Numbered from the stretch's first letter, positions 25,897-35,722 are shown. The stretch is 64,000 nucleotides of DNA from Gammaproteobacteria bacterium (GCA_021773795.1 JAJFJT010000028.1:1-64000); one strand, 5' to 3'. Translations and numbers: made by a program. The notes: a model not told the origin generated them from the letters alone.

Positions 25897-26463
25897 ATGA
25901 GCATCAAATCAGACAGATGGATACGCGAAACAGCGGAGAAACACGGCCTCATTGAACCCTTTGAGCCGGGTCAGGTTAGGGAGCAGAATAATGCCCGTGT
26001 GATCTCCTACGGCACCTCCAGCTATGGCTACGATGTACGCTGCGCCGACGAGTTCAAGATCTTCACCAACATTAACTCGGCGGTGGTGGACCCGAAAAAT
26101 TTTGATGCCAACAGCTTCGTCGATATCCAGTCCGACGTATGCATCATTCCCCCTAATTCCTTCGCGCTGGCCCGTACCGTGGAATACTTCCGCATCCCGC
26201 GCAACATCCTTACCCTGTGCCTGGGAAAATCCACCTACGCGCGCTGCGGCATTATCGTCAACGTCACCCCGCTGGAACCTGAGTGGGAGGGGCACGTCAC
26301 CCTCGAGTTTTCCAACACCTCACCGCTACCGGCCAAAATCTACGCCAATGAGGGTGTTGCCCAAGTACTGTTTTTTGAATCCGACGAGGCCTGTGAAACC
26401 TCCTATAAGGATCGTGGCGGCAAGTATCAGGGACAGCGGGGCGTGACCCTGCCCAAGGCCTGA
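25897..26463 (+). CDS. dcd: dCTP deaminase
   Basis: A 188-residue homotrimeric enzyme converting dCTP to dUTP for dTTP synthesis. The segment [15 protein letters not shown], the catalytic [15 protein letters not shown] and [19 protein letters not shown] are family-defining; the C-terminal lid is [19 protein letters not shown]. Length equals the typical 188-193. It sits 58 bp after apbC, as in many gammaproteobacteria. Confidence 0.97.
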   Translation: MSIKSDRWIRETAEKHGLIEPFEPGQVREQNNARVISYGTSSYGYDVRCADEFKIFTNINSAVVDPKNFDANSFVDIQSDVCIIPPNSFALARTVEYFRIPRNILTLCLGKSTYARCGIIVNVTPLEPEWEGHVTLEFSNTSPLPAKIYANEGVAQVLFFESDEACETSYKDRGGKYQGQRGVTLPKA

Positions 26464-26471
26464 AACCCACC

Positions 26472-26924
26472 GTGATCGACGGGGAAAACCTGCAGCGACC
26501 AGGGCCGATGCGCTATCTGGCGGCGATGCTCTACGACGCCCTGCTGCTCATCGCCATCCTCTTCTGCGCCACCGTCCCACTGCTTTTTATTACCGGTGGA
26601 ACCGCCATTCGCACCGGCCATCCGGGCTACAACCTCTACCTCTTCAGTATCGCCTTCGTCTATTTCACCTGGTTCTGGACGCGCATAGGCCAAACCCCGG
26701 GGATGCGCTGCTGGCGAGTACGGATTCAAAACAAAAATGATGCCCTGCCCGACTGGCGGCAAGCTGGCTACCGATTTCTAAGCGCCACCGTCGGACTAAT
26801 TGCCGGCGGCCTTGGCTTTTTATGGGCCTTTATCGACAGCGAGCACCGCACCATCCACGATCGATGTTCGGACACGACCCTGATGCTGATGGAAAAACCG
26901 GACTGCGGGAAGAAACAGGACTAA
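26472..26924 (+). CDS. RDD family membrane protein
   Basis: A 150-residue protein with three hydrophobic segments and the RDD pattern: RYLAAMLYDALLLIAILF near the N-terminus, WTRIGQTPGMRCWRVRI in the middle and DRCSDTTLMLM at the end. Function of the family is largely unknown. It starts at GTG 26472, nine bases after dcd, or at the ATG 26508. Its stop TAA overlaps, on the opposite strand, the stop of the convergent lptG. Confidence 0.88.
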   Translation: MIDGENLQRPGPMRYLAAMLYDALLLIAILFCATVPLLFITGGTAIRTGHPGYNLYLFSIAFVYFTWFWTRIGQTPGMRCWRVRIQNKNDALPDWRQAGYRFLSATVGLIAGGLGFLWAFIDSEHRTIHDRCSDTTLMLMEKPDCGKKQD

Positions 26925-27985
26925 CGGTTACTGCGCAACATCCATAGGCCCACACCAAGAAACAACAGGGTTGGCGTGAGGGTGCTGAAAAATGGGCTGA
27001 GGCCATAAACCACCCCCATCTGCACGGAAGTTTGATGTGCCGTGTGAAAGCCGATCCCCACCAGTGCGCCCACCAGCATGCGGGTTCCCATGGTAGCCGC
27101 CCCAAGCTGACCCAGCACCATGGCCACCCCAAGGAAGATCATCACTCCGGTGGCAAGCGGATAGACCAGCTTGCCCCAGAAGGCGACTTCATAACGCTCG
27201 GTGCTGAGATCGTTATCACGCAAGTAATTCAGGTAGCGATACAAACCAAAGGCAGAGAGACTCTCCGGCTTTACCGAAACCACCTCTGCCAGTTCCGGCA
27301 CGAAGAGCGAATTCCAGGCGGCACTGGCTATCTTTTCCCCCTCAACCCGCTCATCACCGATGCGGCTTTGCAAAATATCCTCCAACAGCCACTTGCCATC
27401 CTGAAAACGCGCATGATCGGCCTTGGTCACCACCCGCAAACGATTGTCCTTATCGAATTCGTAGATATAGAGATCCGCCACCTCATCCCCGGAAAGCAGC
27501 CTGCGCACGTGGATGAAACTCCGGCCGTCCCGAATCCAGAAGCCGCTCTGGGTACGCAGGGCCATCTGCCCCGTGATCGCCAGCGAACGCTGCTGCTGGG
27601 CCACTCGCTCACTCACCGGCGCCAATAACTCGCCAATGGCCAGTACCAGCAACATAATTAAAGCGGCAGCCTTGAGCACCGCCAGCAGCAAACGCCGTAA
27701 CGACACCCCCGAGGTGCGAATGACGGTCAACTCTCCGCTGGCAGCCAAACCACCCAGGCCCACGACACTGCCCACCATGGCCGCCAATGGAAACAAATCG
27801 AAGCTGCGCCGAGGCAAACGTAGCAACTGGTATTCCAGAGCCTGGCCCAAGCTGTATGTACCGCGCCCCACGGTGCCAAGATCGTCCACCAGGTCGATAA
27901 AGGTAAACAGGCCCACCAGCACCAGTAGTACCAGCAAGCTACTACTGAGTACCTGCTTGCCTATGTAGCGGTCCAGAATTTTCAC
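26921..27985 (-). CDS. lptG: LptG, LPS export permease subunit
   Basis: A 354-residue inner-membrane subunit of the LptB2FG ABC transporter that extracts lipopolysaccharide for transport to the outer membrane. Six membrane helices in two groups of three flank a periplasmic beta-jellyroll (about residues 130-270). N-terminus MKILDRYIGKQVLSSSLLVL and the coupling region SGVSLRRLLLAVLKA are typical. The ATG overlaps the lptF stop by 4 bp. Confidence 0.96.
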   Translation of the reverse strand: MKILDRYIGKQVLSSSLLVLLVLVGLFTFIDLVDDLGTVGRGTYSLGQALEYQLLRLPRRSFDLFPLAAMVGSVVGLGGLAASGELTVIRTSGVSLRRLLLAVLKAAALIMLLVLAIGELLAPVSERVAQQQRSLAITGQMALRTQSGFWIRDGRSFIHVRRLLSGDEVADLYIYEFDKDNRLRVVTKADHARFQDGKWLLEDILQSRIGDERVEGEKIASAAWNSLFVPELAEVVSVKPESLSAFGLYRYLNYLRDNDLSTERYEVAFWGKLVYPLATGVMIFLGVAMVLGQLGAATMGTRMLVGALVGIGFHTAHQTSVQMGVVYGLSPFFSTLTPTLLFLGVGLWMLRSNR

Positions 27986-29115
27986 GCAGCATCCTCACTG
28001 CGAGGCGTACGCCGCCAGCGCCGGCAGAGGGCCGCCCAGTACCACTGTCCCGAACGGTGATAGAACAACAGGCCAAAACTCACCAGCGCGAAACCGATGT
28101 GCACCCAGCCAAGCCCTACGGTAGTGCCGATCTCTCCCCGCTCCACCAGACTACGGGCAACGCCCAGCAGGTTGGTGTAACCAAAGTACACCACCACTGC
28201 GGTAAAAAAGCGGGCATATTTCCCCTGCCGTGGTGCGCTTTGTGATAGCGGCACTGCCAGCACGGCGAGGATGATGACGGAAAGCGGCAGCGAGAACCGC
28301 CACTGCAACTCGGCGAGATGCGCCGGGTTATCGCTTTTAGTCAGCTCGGCATTGCTCCAGGCCGTGATTTTGCGATGGCCGCTACCAACGGCCCCTTCCT
28401 CAATGCGCAAACCGTGGGTGCGAAAGCGGGTAATCACATAGTCCGCCCCCCCGGGCTCACCACCATAGCGGTAACCATCCTCCATGATCATAAAGCGATC
28501 GCCATTTTCCACCACTTGCTGAGAGGCGCGCTGAGCGTAGAGCACATCCATGCGCTCGCCCCCGTCAGTATCCCGGGCCTGGGCAAACACCCCCTCCATC
28601 CTTGCCTCCTGCAAGCGCACCCGCTCCACATAGAGCACCTGTTCACCATCGGAAAACTCGGTAAAGCGCCCCGCTTGGATACCGCCGAGACTGGGTGAAT
28701 CCTTTGCCTGCAGGTAGATTTCTTGCACCGTACTACGGGCGAGTGGTGAAAGATAAAGGGTCAATACGGCGACGGGTACTGCGAAGAGTATCCCCAGCAC
28801 CCCCACCACACGAACCAAGCGCATCATGCCGAGACCGCCAGCACGGATGGCGGTAATCTCCGAGTCCCGGTGCAAACGTCCGAGGGCCAGAATAACCGCC
28901 AGAAAGAAAATCAGGGGTAGCAAAAATCCCAGGCTGCCCACCAGCTTGAGCCCCAGCAGTTGTGGCACCAGATCACTGGAGATCCGCCCCACCGCCGCTT
29001 CAGCCAGAATACGCACCAAACGATGGCTGACAAAGATGAGAATCAGCACGCTGCCCACCGCCGCCAGGGTGTAGGCCACTTCACGAAATAGATAACGGCT
29101 AATAATTTTGTACAT
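27982..29115 (-). CDS. lptF: LptF, LPS export permease subunit
   Basis: A 377-residue partner of LptG with the same topology. N-terminus MYKIISRYLFREVAYTLAAV, the coupling helix SEITAIRAGGLGMMRLVRVV, a periplasmic jellyroll (about 130-260) and a second set of helices with WRFSLPLSVIILAVLAVPLS are visible. It is the first gene of the lptF-lptG pair and is divergent from pepA, as in E. coli. A REP-like unit abuts its start. Confidence 0.96.
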   Translation of the reverse strand: MYKIISRYLFREVAYTLAAVGSVLILIFVSHRLVRILAEAAVGRISSDLVPQLLGLKLVGSLGFLLPLIFFLAVILALGRLHRDSEITAIRAGGLGMMRLVRVVGVLGILFAVPVAVLTLYLSPLARSTVQEIYLQAKDSPSLGGIQAGRFTEFSDGEQVLYVERVRLQEARMEGVFAQARDTDGGERMDVLYAQRASQQVVENGDRFMIMEDGYRYGGEPGGADYVITRFRTHGLRIEEGAVGSGHRKITAWSNAELTKSDNPAHLAELQWRFSLPLSVIILAVLAVPLSQSAPRQGKYARFFTAVVVYFGYTNLLGVARSLVERGEIGTTVGLGWVHIGFALVSFGLLFYHRSGQWYWAALCRRWRRTPRSEDAA

Positions 29116-29128
29116 GGATTTTATCCAC

Positions 29129-29172
29129 GGATGGATTTACGTCGCGAAGCACATGGATGTGCGAGAGCGACG
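29129..29172 (+). repeat. REP-like unit (type III), well preserved
   Basis: GGATGGATTTACGTCGCGAA then GCACATGGATGTGCGAGAGCGACG. The double stem GTCGC...GCGAC around GCAC...GTGC is complete. A partial second unit (ATATGTCGCGAGAGC) follows at 29179-29193. It lies 13 bases upstream of the lptF start. Confidence 0.75.
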
Positions 29173-29248
29173 AATGCCATATGTCGCGAGAGCAGTACCC
29201 GCTTGGCGGCTCCTGTGTGATAGGTTGCTTTGGCGCTTTGCTTGGCAG

Positions 29249-29262
29249 CCCTTGTACAAGGG
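29249..29262. promoter_or_regulatory. Perfect 14-bp palindrome in the lptF/pepA divergent region
   Basis: CCCTTGTACAAGGG, a perfect dyad 74 bases before pepA and 133 before lptF. Its position is right for an operator shared by both genes, but no regulator is implied by the sequence itself. Confidence 0.35.
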
Positions 29263-29336
29263 AATACACTCTGGCGCGGCGGCGATATTGTAACAGCATG
29301 GCGTCTGGTCCCCCCGATTAACCCCAGGATTTAAAG

Positions 29337-30935
29337 ATGGAATTTAGCGTTAAAAGCCGCTCCGCAGCGGCACCGCGTACTGCTTGTTTGGTACTTGGCG
29401 TGTATGAAAACGGCAAGCTACCCGCCACCACCGCCGCCATTGATCGCACGACGGATGGTTATCTCAGCAAGATCATCAAAGGCGGCGACCTGGAGGGCCA
29501 ACCCGGCCAAAGCCTCTTGCTGCACGCGGTGCCCGGCATCCCCTGTCAGCGCCTGTTGCTGGTGGGTGCGGGTCCAGAGGGCACGCTTAATGATCGGGCC
29601 TACGGAAAACTGCTGGGCTGTACCTTTAGCACGCTGGCGAGTAGCGGCACCCGGGAGGCCATGTTTCAGCTCGCCGAACTTGAGGTTGAGGGGCGTGACA
29701 CCGCATGGAAGTTAAGCCAGACGATTGCTGTCGGCCAGCAAAGTCTGTATCGATTTGATCGCCTCAAAACCGCTCTCGCACGCCCTGTGCTTCGCGGGGT
29801 AAGTCCATCCCTGGAAAAAAGTCGTGCGCCAAAGCGGCCCGCTCTTCGCCGTGTGTGTTTGCTGGTGGAACGCAAGGAACTGGCCAAGGCAAAGAAAACC
29901 CTTGCGCAGGCAGCAGCCACTGCCCATGGCGTGGACCTTGCCCAGGATCTTGCCAACCTGCCGGCCAATATCTGCACCCCGAACTATCTACTCAAGGAAG
30001 CCCGGAAAATTGCCCGTGGTCATAAGTCGGTAACAGTCCGTGCGCTGAATGAAGCCGCCATGAAAAAGCTGGGGATGGGCGCGCTGCTGTCTGTAGCCCA
30101 GGGCAGCCGAACCCCCCCACAGCTCATCATTATTCAATATAAGGGCGCAGCTGCCCGCCAAAAACCCGTGGCCCTGATAGGCAAGGGCGTCACCTTTGAC
30201 TCCGGCGGAATTTCCCTCAAGCCGGGTGCCGCCATGGATGAAATGAAGTTTGATATGTGCGGTGCAGCGACGGTACTGGGCACCATGGCCGCAGTAGCCG
30301 AAATGAAACTGCCGCTCAATCTGGTGGCCCTCATCCCGGCCACAGAAAACCTGCCGGATGGTAATGCCAGCAAGCCCGGCGATGTGGTCACTACCCTTTC
30401 CGGCCAGACCGTGGAAATTCTTAATACGGATGCCGAGGGCCGTCTGATCCTGTGCGATACGCTGAGCTATGCTGCACGCTTCAAACCAGAGCTAATGATT
30501 GACGTAGCCACCCTGACCGGTGCCTGCATGGTGGCCTTGGGCGGGCATCCATCAGGACTATTTAGCAATCACCCGCCGCTCGCCGCAGCGCTGTTAAAGG
30601 CGGGCACCTACAGCCAGGATCGAGCCTGGGAATTACCCCTGTGGGATGAATACCAGGATCAGCTAAAGAGTAATTTTGCAGACATGGCGAATATCGGCGG
30701 TCGCCATGGTGGTGCCATTACCGCCGCTGCCTTTCTCTCGCGTTTTGCTACCCACACCCATTGGGCACATCTGGATATTGCCGGTACTGCCTGGAAATCA
30801 GGTGCCAAAAAAGGCGCCACCGGGCGCCCGGTACCACTGTTGACGCGCTTTTTACTGGAGCACTGTGGAGTTTTGGCCAGGGATGGCCTTATGTCGCGAA
30901 GCACAGGACGTGCGAGAGGAACGCTTGGCCAGTGA
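29337..30935 (+). CDS. pepA: Leucyl aminopeptidase (M17) with REP-derived insertions
   Basis: A 532-residue cytosolic di-metal aminopeptidase removing N-terminal residues. The catalytic domain is complete: GKGVTFDSGGISLKPG, the signature NTDAEGRLIL and DVATLTGACMVALG. It is about 30 residues longer than usual (about 500) for two reasons visible in the DNA: a REP-like unit in reverse orientation at 29771-29814 is translated in frame (ARPVLRGVSPSLEK) in the linker between the N- and C-terminal domains, and a second unit at 30875-30924 supplies the last 20 residues (ARDGLMSRSTGRARG). Neither touches the active site. The ATG at 29337 has AGGA upstream. Confidence 0.95.
   Translation: MEFSVKSRSAAAPRTACLVLGVYENGKLPATTAAIDRTTDGYLSKIIKGGDLEGQPGQSLLLHAVPGIPCQRLLLVGAGPEGTLNDRAYGKLLGCTFSTLASSGTREAMFQLAELEVEGRDTAWKLSQTIAVGQQSLYRFDRLKTALARPVLRGVSPSLEKSRAPKRPALRRVCLLVERKELAKAKKTLAQAAATAHGVDLAQDLANLPANICTPNYLLKEARKIARGHKSVTVRALNEAAMKKLGMGALLSVAQGSRTPPQLIIIQYKGAAARQKPVALIGKGVTFDSGGISLKPGAAMDEMKFDMCGAATVLGTMAAVAEMKLPLNLVALIPATENLPDGNASKPGDVVTTLSGQTVEILNTDAEGRLILCDTLSYAARFKPELMIDVATLTGACMVALGGHPSGLFSNHPPLAAALLKAGTYSQDRAWELPLWDEYQDQLKSNFADMANIGGRHGGAITAAAFLSRFATHTHWAHLDIAGTAWKSGAKKGATGRPVPLLTRFLLEHCGVLARDGLMSRSTGRARGTLGQ
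29771..29814 (-). repeat. REP-like unit inside pepA (in-frame)
   Basis: On the minus strand: CCAGGGATGGACTTACCCCG, then CGAAGCACAGGGCGTGCGAGAGCG. It encodes about 15 residues of the pepA interdomain linker. Confidence 0.75.
30875..30924 (+). repeat. REP-like unit at the 3' end of pepA
   Basis: GGCCAGGGATGGCCTTATGT continues CGCGAAGCACAGGACGTGCGAGAG. It encodes the tail of PepA and pairs with an inverted unit at 30961-31006, giving a BIME-like arrangement. Confidence 0.78.
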
Positions 30936-30960
30936 CTGCTCTCCGGCGTCCTTGCACTCT

Positions 30961-31006
30961 TCGCTCCCGCACGTCCTTGCGCTTTGCGACATAAGTGCAT
31001 CCATGC
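30961..31006 (-). repeat. REP-like unit upstream of holC (inverted)
   Basis: On the minus strand: GCATGGATGCACTTATGTCG followed by CAAAGCGCAAGGACGTGCGGGAGCGA. It ends at the first possible ATG of holC (31003), so it forms the 5' boundary of that gene. Confidence 0.75.
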
Positions 31007-31011
31007 ACAAA

Positions 31012-31431
31012 ATGACCCAAGTCGATTTCTATATTCTTGAAAGCACCCAGGACGATGTCTCCCGCCTCGCTTGCCGACTGACGGAGAAAGCGTGGAAAGA
31101 AGGCAATAGAATCTTTATCCACACCAGTTCAGAGGCCGCGGCAGCCGCGCTCGACAAACTGCTCTGGACCTTTCGCCAGGGCAGCTTCATTCCCCATGCC
31201 CTGGCATCAGAGGTGGATGACACAGTTTCAATTTCCATTGGTCAGGGTGAAGCGCCCACGCAGCCTGCCGAGGTACTGATCAACTGTGGCGATAACATTC
31301 CAGCCTTTTTCAACCACTTCGATCGGGTGCTGGAAGCCGTAGCTGGAGACGATGACAGCCTGCAAGCAGGCCGGGCACGGTACCGCGACTATCAGACCCG
31401 GGAAATCACCCCGATTATTCACAAGATCTAA
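31012..31431 (+). CDS. holC: HolC, chi subunit of DNA polymerase III
   Basis: A 139-residue protein: TQVDFYILESTQDDVSRLAC at the N-terminus, then LTEKAWKEGNRIFIH, LLWTFRQGSFIPHAL and VLINCGD, the standard order in HolC. Chi links the clamp loader to SSB at the replication fork. The start is ATG 31012 or 31003; neither has a normal ribosome site because a REP-like unit occupies the upstream DNA. It follows pepA as in most gammaproteobacteria. Confidence 0.94.
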   Translation: MTQVDFYILESTQDDVSRLACRLTEKAWKEGNRIFIHTSSEAAAAALDKLLWTFRQGSFIPHALASEVDDTVSISIGQGEAPTQPAEVLINCGDNIPAFFNHFDRVLEAVAGDDDSLQAGRARYRDYQTREITPIIHKI

Positions 31432-31439
31432 CTCCGACC

Positions 31440-31955
31440 ATGCACAAAGAACCCAAGCCACCTGCCGACGACGGAATTACCGAAAACGGTGATGAATCAC
31501 TTCACCAGGCCATTGATGCCCTGGAGGGTATGCTGGACGGATCATCGGCCTCTTCCGAGCAAGAAACGGAGGATTTTTTCCCGGAAGCCGGTGATGAAGG
31601 TGAGCGCGAATTGCCTCTGCTTCAGGACATCGTTATGCCCGGTCATCCCGGTGTGGATAAACGTGACGACGGATGGAATGCCTACCGTGGCGGCCCCGAG
31701 GTGGAAGAGATTCGTAAACGTGTGCGCCAGCGACTAGCCAGTGAGATCGAGGTCATCGTCCAGTGTGGCTTTGAATCGGCCCTGCAGGACATCAGCAAGG
31801 AAATCCTGGCACGCCTGGAACAACACCTCGATATCGTCCTGCCGGAAATTCTCGACGAAATTTTGCCCAGGGATGGGCTTATGCAGCAAAGCTCAGGGAT
31901 GAGTGAGAGCGACGCTTTGCCTCCTGATAGCACAAAGACTCCAGATAATGGATAA
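31440..31955 (+). CDS. Uncharacterised acidic protein (DUF2486-like) between holC and valS
   Basis: A 171-residue acidic protein without membrane segments. Residues 1-75 are low-complexity and rich in Asp/Glu; residues 90-140 form an amphipathic helix-rich part ([35 protein letters not shown]). Comparable small genes occur between holC and valS and are sometimes labelled DUF2486; I cannot assign a function. The final 28 residues ([20 protein letters not shown]) are encoded by a REP-like unit and resemble the PepA tail. The end overlaps the valS start by 8 bp. Confidence 0.7.
   Translation: MHKEPKPPADDGITENGDESLHQAIDALEGMLDGSSASSEQETEDFFPEAGDEGERELPLLQDIVMPGHPGVDKRDDGWNAYRGGPEVEEIRKRVRQRLASEIEVIVQCGFESALQDISKEILARLEQHLDIVLPEILDEILPRDGLMQQSSGMSESDALPPDSTKTPDNG
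31865..31914 (+). repeat. REP-like unit at the 3' end of the gene before valS
   Basis: GCCCAGGGATGGGCTTATGC followed by AGCAAAGCTCAGGGATGAGTGAGAGCGACG. The inner stem has changed to GCTC...GAGT, with the outer end GCGACG kept. Confidence 0.7.
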
Positions 31956-34761
31956 GACCTACACTCCTGAAAAGATCGAAAGCAAGTGGTACCAAAGCTG
32001 GGAGCAGCAGGGTTGGTTTGAGCCCAAGGGCAAGGGTGCGCCCTATTGCATCATGATCCCGCCTCCCAATGTCACGGGCAGCCTGCACATGGGGCATGGC
32101 TTTAACAACACGGTTATGGACGCCCTGATCCGCTACCAGCGCATGAATGGCCGGCCGACTTTGTGGCAGCCAGGCGCCGACCATGCCGGTATCGCCACCC
32201 AGATGGTGGTAGAGCGGCAGCTCAATGCAGAGGGCAAGACCCGTCATGATCTCGGCCGGAATGCCTTTATCGACCGTATCTGGGCATGGCGCGAGGAGTC
32301 CGGCGGCAATATCACTCGCCAGTTGCGCCGCCTGGGATCATCCCTGGACTGGGCCAACGAGCGCTTCACCATGGACGAGGGCCTGTCCGATGCGGTCAGA
32401 GAAGTCTTCGTGCGTTTGTACGAAGAGGGCCTCATTTACCGCGGCAAGCGGCTGGTGAACTGGGACCCAAAACTACACACCGCGGTCTCGGACCTGGAAG
32501 TGATCTCCGAGGAAGAAAGCGGCCACATGTGGCACATCCACTACCCGCTGAGCAACGGCCAGGGCCGGCTCACGGTGTCCACCACCCGCCCGGAAACCAT
32601 GCTTGGAGACTGCGCGCTGGCAGTGAATCCGGAAGATGAACGCTATCGGCACCTGATTGGGGAACTGGTAGAACTACCACTCACTGGCCGGCTCATCCCC
32701 ATCGTTGCCGATGAGCACGCGGATCCGGAATTTGGCACCGGTTGCGTCAAGATTACCCCGGCTCACGACTTCAACGACTACACCGTGTGGCAGCGCCATC
32801 GGGATGAGACGCCCATCGCCTCCCAGCCCCACGGCGGACTGATCAATATCCTCACCGTGGACGCGGCCATCCGCGACAATGAAACCGACGAAGACCAGCT
32901 CATCCCCACGGCCTATATCGGCATGGAGCGCTTTGTCGCCCGCAAGCAAATCGTTGCCGACCTAGAGGCCCAAGGGCTCCTGGAGAAAGTGGTAGACCAC
33001 CGCTTGCCAGTGCCCCGGGGCGACCGCTCCGGCGTGGTCATCGAGCCCTTCCTCACCGACCAGTGGTACGTGAAGGTCGGCCCCTTGGCAAAACCCGCCA
33101 TCAAGGCGGTGGAAGACGGACGTATTCGCTTCGTACCCGACAACTGGAAAAATACCTACTTCGACTGGATGCACAATATCCAGGACTGGTGCATCAGCCG
33201 CCAGATTTGGTGGGGCCACCGTATCCCCGCCTGGTATGACGCTGAGGGCAATATCTACGTAGGCCGCAACGAGCAGGAAGTCCGCGATCGGCACGAACTG
33301 TCCGCCGACTATCCCCTGCAACAGGACGAGGATGTGCTCGACACCTGGTTCAGCTCCGCGCTGTGGCCCTTCTCGACTCTTGGCTGGCCCGCACAAACCG
33401 AACGGCTCGAGCAATTCTATCCGGGCAACGTACTGGTCACCGGTTTCGACATCATCTTTTTCTGGGTCGCCCGCATGATCATGATGGGCATGAAGTTCAT
33501 GGACGGCCAGGTGCCCTTCCACGAGGTCTATATCCACGGACTGGTGCGCGATGCCGATGGCAACAAGATGTCCAAATCCAAGGGCAATGTGCTCGATCCC
33601 CTGGACCTCATCGACGGCATCGATCTCGAAAGCTTGGTGCAAAAACGCACCACCGGCCTGATGCAGCCGGAACTGGCACCGAGCATCGAAAAATCCACCC
33701 GCCAGCACTTCCCCGATGGCATCTCCGCCTTTGGCACCGATGCCTTACGCTTTACCTTCTGCTCACTGGCCACCACCGGCCGTGACATCCGGTTTGATCT
33801 GGGCCGCATCGAAGGCTACCGGAACTTCTGCAATAAACTCTGGAACGCTGCCCGCTTCGTGCTCATGAATACCGAAGGCAAAGGGTCGCTCTCGCTTGAA
33901 CCGGAGCTTGAGCTGGGCATTACCGATCGCTGGATCCTTTCCCTGCAGCAATGCCTCATTAGCCAGGTACGCGAGTCCATCAACGATTATCGCTTTGATC
34001 AGGCCGCCCAGGCCATCTACGAATTCACCTGGAACGAATACTGCGACTGGTATCTGGAGCTGTGTAAACCGCGACTGTTATCCGGAGATGAGAAAAGCGC
34101 GCGGGTGGTACGCCATACCCTGATCCAGGTACTGGAATCCCTGCTACGCCTAGCCCATCCGCTAATCCCCTTTATCACCGAAGAGATCTGGCAGCGGGTT
34201 GCACCGCTGGCGGACCGAGCTGCCCCCACCATCATGCGTCAACCCTATCCCCAAGCCGACGAGCAATTAATCGATGCCGCAGCAGAAGCAGAAACCGAGT
34301 GGCTCAAGGGCTTCATCCTCGGTATCCGCCAGGTGCGGGGAGAAATGGATATCCCCCCGGCCCGTCGCGTGCCGGTGTTGCTGAATCAGGGAACGACCCT
34401 CGATCGAGAACGGGTTAAAGCGCATGGGGAAAGCCTCCTCAGCCTGGCCCGTCTGGAAAGCATCACTTGGCTCGCGGAGGGCGTCGAGGCCCCGGAATCA
34501 GCCACGGTGCTTTTGGGTGAATTAAAAATTCTCATCCCACTGGCGGATCTGATCGACAAGGCCGCTGAGACCCAGCGTCTGACACGGGATATTGAAAAAC
34601 ACAGCATTGAGCTCAAACGCAGCGAGGGCAAGCTGGCCAATCCCAACTTCGTGGAACGCGCGCCCGTTGCGGTGGTGGAGCAAGAACGGGGACGGGTAGC
34701 GAAACTCACCACAACGATTGCCGAGCTGCAACAGCAGCTGGCACAGCTCGCCCGACTCTAG
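31948..34761 (+). CDS. valS: Valyl-tRNA synthetase
   Basis: A 937-residue class I synthetase. HIGH region [16 protein letters not shown] near residue 40, the CP1 editing domain (about 200-340), KMSKS ([14 protein letters not shown]) near 545 and a C-terminal coiled-coil arm (about 870-937, [19 protein letters not shown]) are all present. ATG at 31948 starts [18 protein letters not shown] as expected. It overlaps the preceding gene by 8 bp with no strong ribosome site, so coupling is likely. Confidence 0.97.
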   Translation: MDKTYTPEKIESKWYQSWEQQGWFEPKGKGAPYCIMIPPPNVTGSLHMGHGFNNTVMDALIRYQRMNGRPTLWQPGADHAGIATQMVVERQLNAEGKTRHDLGRNAFIDRIWAWREESGGNITRQLRRLGSSLDWANERFTMDEGLSDAVREVFVRLYEEGLIYRGKRLVNWDPKLHTAVSDLEVISEEESGHMWHIHYPLSNGQGRLTVSTTRPETMLGDCALAVNPEDERYRHLIGELVELPLTGRLIPIVADEHADPEFGTGCVKITPAHDFNDYTVWQRHRDETPIASQPHGGLINILTVDAAIRDNETDEDQLIPTAYIGMERFVARKQIVADLEAQGLLEKVVDHRLPVPRGDRSGVVIEPFLTDQWYVKVGPLAKPAIKAVEDGRIRFVPDNWKNTYFDWMHNIQDWCISRQIWWGHRIPAWYDAEGNIYVGRNEQEVRDRHELSADYPLQQDEDVLDTWFSSALWPFSTLGWPAQTERLEQFYPGNVLVTGFDIIFFWVARMIMMGMKFMDGQVPFHEVYIHGLVRDADGNKMSKSKGNVLDPLDLIDGIDLESLVQKRTTGLMQPELAPSIEKSTRQHFPDGISAFGTDALRFTFCSLATTGRDIRFDLGRIEGYRNFCNKLWNAARFVLMNTEGKGSLSLEPELELGITDRWILSLQQCLISQVRESINDYRFDQAAQAIYEFTWNEYCDWYLELCKPRLLSGDEKSARVVRHTLIQVLESLLRLAHPLIPFITEEIWQRVAPLADRAAPTIMRQPYPQADEQLIDAAAEAETEWLKGFILGIRQVRGEMDIPPARRVPVLLNQGTTLDRERVKAHGESLLSLARLESITWLAEGVEAPESATVLLGELKILIPLADLIDKAAETQRLTRDIEKHSIELKRSEGKLANPNFVERAPVAVVEQERGRVAKLTTTIAELQQQLAQLARL

Positions 34762-34779
34762 CAAACTACATTCCAATAT

Positions 34780-34920
34780 GGGTGCCTCTAAAAACTCAAG
34801 TTTCCATGCAAAACAAGGCATGAGTGAAAAAGTTGGGCGCAGCATATGTCTGATATGTAAGCGAAACTTTTTTGCGAGAAACGCCGTATTGCGATGACAA
34901 TTGTGTTTTTAGAGGTGCCC
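34780..34920. mobile_element. Element I, full copy (MITE-like, 141 bp)
   Basis: Terminal inverted repeats GGGTGCCTCTAAAAA and TTTTTAGAGGTGCCC enclose a 110-bp interior that itself folds (AAAAAGTT ... AACTTTTTT around CATATG...ATATG). ATAT flanks both ends and may be a target duplication. No coding capacity. It ends two bases before the cysE start codon. Confidence 0.88.
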
Positions 34921-34922
34921 AT

Positions 34923-35720
34923 ATGTTCAAACACCTGAAAGAAGACCTGGCCTGCGTATTCGAGCGCGACCCGGCGGCCCGTAATCTGTTTGAGGTCATC
35001 ACCACCTATCCCGGTGTGCACGCCATCGTCATGCACCGCATCAGTCACCAGCTCTGGGGTTGGGGGCTAAAATGGCTGGCGCGGGTACTCTCCCTCTTTG
35101 CCCGCTGGATCACCGGCATTGAGATTCACCCGGGCGCTCGCATCGGTCGGCGGTTTTTCATCGACCACGGACTCGGGGTGGTCATCGGTGAAACTGCGGA
35201 ATTGGGCGACGACTGCACCCTGTATCAGGGCGTCACCCTGGGGGGCACCTCTTGGGACAAGGGCAAACGCCATCCCACCCTGAGCAATAATGTGGTGGTG
35301 GGTGCAGGCGCGAAGATTTTAGGCCCCATCCTCATAGGCGAGGGCGGACGTGTCGGCTCCAACGCCGTGGTGGTCAAGGAGGTTCCCGCGGGCGCAACGG
35401 TGGTAGGTATTCCCGGGCGGGTGGTGGAAAAGCGTAGCGAGGCAGACCACCAGCGCCAGGCCATCGCCAATAAGATGGGCTTCGATTCCTATGGGCTATC
35501 CAGGGAACTGCCGGATCCGGTAGCTAGCGCCATTCACCGCATGCTGGATCATATCCATGCCATGGATACCCGCATGGAACTCATATGTAACACCCTGGAG
35601 TGCTTGGGTGGAAGCGTTGAAACGGTAGAACTTCCGGACCTGGCCGGCTGCGATATCGAGGCCGGAGAAGAATTTGAGAAAAGCCCCGCCCCGCCAAAAG
35701 AGACCCCACCCAATACTTGA
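34923..35720 (+). CDS. cysE: Serine O-acetyltransferase
   Basis: A 265-residue left-handed beta-helix acetyltransferase making O-acetylserine for cysteine synthesis. N-terminal helical domain ([20 protein letters not shown]), then the hexapeptide repeat region [20 protein letters not shown] and [18 protein letters not shown] with catalytic His. It is of the shorter bacterial EpsC/NifP-like class often found next to iscR. The ATG at 34923 follows the right end of element I, whose AGAGGTG is 7 bases upstream and is the only ribosome-site-like sequence. Confidence 0.95.
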   Translation: MFKHLKEDLACVFERDPAARNLFEVITTYPGVHAIVMHRISHQLWGWGLKWLARVLSLFARWITGIEIHPGARIGRRFFIDHGLGVVIGETAELGDDCTLYQGVTLGGTSWDKGKRHPTLSNNVVVGAGAKILGPILIGEGGRVGSNAVVVKEVPAGATVVGIPGRVVEKRSEADHQRQAIANKMGFDSYGLSRELPDPVASAIHRMLDHIHAMDTRMELICNTLECLGGSVETVELPDLAGCDIEAGEEFEKSPAPPKETPPNT

Positions 35721-35722
35721 CT

